Shown here: positions 6,323 to 7,238 of the stretch, one piece after another
Layout of the letters: every line of letters begins with the position of its first letter
Position numbering within the stretch: position 1 is the stretch's first letter
Origin: CAYTZH01 sp964442285
Lineage (GTDB): Bacteria; Myxococcota_A; UBA9160; JAFDET01
NCBI GenBank assembly: GCA_964442285.1
Contig: CAYTZH010000092.1
Span: 1-7,238 of the forward strand
DNA length: 7,238 nt
Direction of reading: 5' to 3'
The notes under the pieces: model-generated
Database searches by the model: none
Told to the model about the DNA's origin: nothing
What the model saw: the letters and a program-made list of their open reading frames with translations, nothing else
Program-made: the position numbers and the translations under genes

Positions 6323-7238
6323 CTGAGGCTGCGCGTCGTCAGCCTGAACGTCTGGGCGCTGCCGCTGGGCCTGTCCCGGGACGTGCCCGGCCGCATGGCC
6401 GCCATCGCCCGGGCCCTGGCGTCGCTCGAGACCGACGCGGTGGTGTTCCAGGAGGTCTGGACGCGGCCCGCGCGGGCGACCCTGCTGTCCGGGGCGCGCG
6501 CGGCCGGCCTCTCCCACGCCTGGCACAACCCCGCGGCGTTCGGCGGCAGCGGTCTGCTGGCGGTCTCCCGCCTGCCCTTCCGGAGGGCCGCCTTCCACCG
6601 CTATCGCCTGGCCGGGATCGCGACCCACGTCCACCGCGGCGACGCCCTGGGCGGCAAGGGCTGGGCCGAGCTCACCCTGGACACCCCCGCCGGCCCGGTG
6701 GTGCTGGTCACCACCCACCTCCACGCCCAGTACGCCTCGGACGCCGCCGACGCCTATCGCGGCCATCGCATGGGCCAGGTGGTGGAGCTGGCGGCGGGGC
6801 TGCGGCGGATCGAGGCCCCGGTGATCGCGGCAGGCGACTTCAACGTGCGCGAGGGCTCCGAGGGCTACGAGACCCTCCTGGGTCTGGCGGGCCTGGTGGA
6901 CGCGGCCGCCGCCCTCGACCGCCGCCAGGAGACCGTGCTCCCGAACAACCCGTACCGCGGCTTCGGCCACCAGCCGGGCGAGCGGATCGACTACGTGCTG
7001 CTCCGCGACGGCGCGACACGGACGCTGCGCGCCAGCCACTGCGCCGTGGTCCTCGATCGGGTTCCCGGAGGCGGCCCGGTACCGCGCTACTCGGATCATG
7101 CGGGCGTGCAGGCGGAGGTCGAGATCGCGGCGCGCGAGGGCCCGGTCCGGCCCCCCCCGGTCGACCCGCGCCACCTGGCGCGGGCCGCGCAGGTGCTCGA
7201 CGCCGGCGCCGCCGAGGCCCGGGCCCGGGCCGGCCGCA
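6323..7238 (+). CDS. Neutral sphingomyelinase-like phosphodiesterase (EEP superfamily), cut by window end
   Basis: The 305 visible residues form a complete endonuclease/exonuclease/phosphatase catalytic domain. The conserved sites are Asn in SLNVW (N9), the metal-binding Glu in VVFQEVW (E44), GGSGLL (74-79), His in TTHLHAQY (H132), Asp and Asn in GDFN (D172, N174), Asp in RIDYVLLR (D223) and the catalytic His in SDHAGV (H259). The resemblance to eukaryotic SMPD2 (nSMase1) goes beyond these. It shares the order LNxW, EEVW/QEVW, HxGDxxxGK (H104 to K112), THLHAxY followed by HRxxQxxELA (148-157), a TxxPxNxY segment (T204 to Y211) and RIDYVL. Such enzymes split phosphocholine or related head groups from sphingomyelin or lyso-phospholipids with Mg2+. 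The true substrate here is unknown, and another EEP phosphodiesterase activity is possible. A Pro-rich linker and an Ala-rich helix follow the domain; the C-terminus, where SMPD2 has membrane helices, lies outside. No signal peptide is visible. The gene follows the lipoprotein by 16 bp, with an apparent CTG start. Confidence 0.85.
   Translation, partial: MRLRVVSLNVWALPLGLSRDVPGRMAAIARALASLETDAVVFQEVWTRPARATLLSGARAAGLSHAWHNPAAFGGSGLLAVSRLPFRRAAFHRYRLAGIATHVHRGDALGGKGWAELTLDTPAGPVVLVTTHLHAQYASDAADAYRGHRMGQVVELAAGLRRIEAPVIAAGDFNVREGSEGYETLLGLAGLVDAAAALDRRQETVLPNNPYRGFGHQPGERIDYVLLRDGATRTLRASHCAVVLDRVPGGGPVPRYSDHAGVQAEVEIAAREGPVRPPPVDPRHLARAAQVLDAGAAEARARAGR

Noticed and set aside
5208..6326. Plus-strand open frame overlapping the lipoprotein gene in another frame
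   Set aside because: The translation is almost entirely Arg/Gly/Pro/Ala; the lipoprotein frame carries the signal peptide, strands and conserved ending.

Overview
This is a very GC-rich window with six protein-coding genes in two divergent groups. Two are partial because the window cuts them. It looks like a Gram-negative, deltaproteobacterial-type genome (Myxococcota, Desulfobacterota or Binatota-like). The reasons are the high GC, a lipoprotein with an LTSC lipobox, and a Cys-rich insert of the 'CxGGSNxGxxCxxDxxC' kind that I associate with exported proteins of those groups. This placement is inference; no rRNA or other marker is present.

Left, minus strand (1-2692): three tightly packed genes, read right to left. 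They are a two-domain MaoC/hotdog acyl dehydratase-like protein, tilS (tRNA-Ile lysidine synthetase) and the start of ftsH (membrane AAA+ protease). The first gap is 9 bp, and a Shine-Dalgarno overlaps the upstream stop. The second junction is a 4-bp ATGA overlap. This looks like a single operon. tilS next to ftsH is a familiar arrangement; the MaoC gene at the front is the less expected member.

Middle (2693-4245): only 26 bp separates the MaoC gene from a divergent class I acyl-CoA ligase that has all the usual adenylation motifs. Both start codons are non-ATG (GTG and TTG) and neither has a clear ribosome binding site. The pair may act on a common acyl-CoA substrate, which is not identified.

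Right, plus strand (4246-7238): a 129-bp gap holds a perfect 7-bp hairpin just after the ligase stop, then a good sigma70-type promoter (TTGACT, then TTAGAA/TAGAAG) and a strong RBS. They lead into a 643-residue lipoprotein. It has an N-terminal Ig-like domain followed by a long region whose ending resembles the C-terminus of eukaryotic BPI/LBP lipid-binding (TULIP) proteins. After 16 bp comes an endonuclease/exonuclease/phosphatase-fold enzyme, cut by the window end. It matches the eukaryotic neutral sphingomyelinase SMPD2 along its whole visible catalytic domain, apparently from a CTG start. A putative cell-envelope lipid-binding lipoprotein co-transcribed with a sphingomyelinase-like phosphodiesterase is the most interesting feature of the window.
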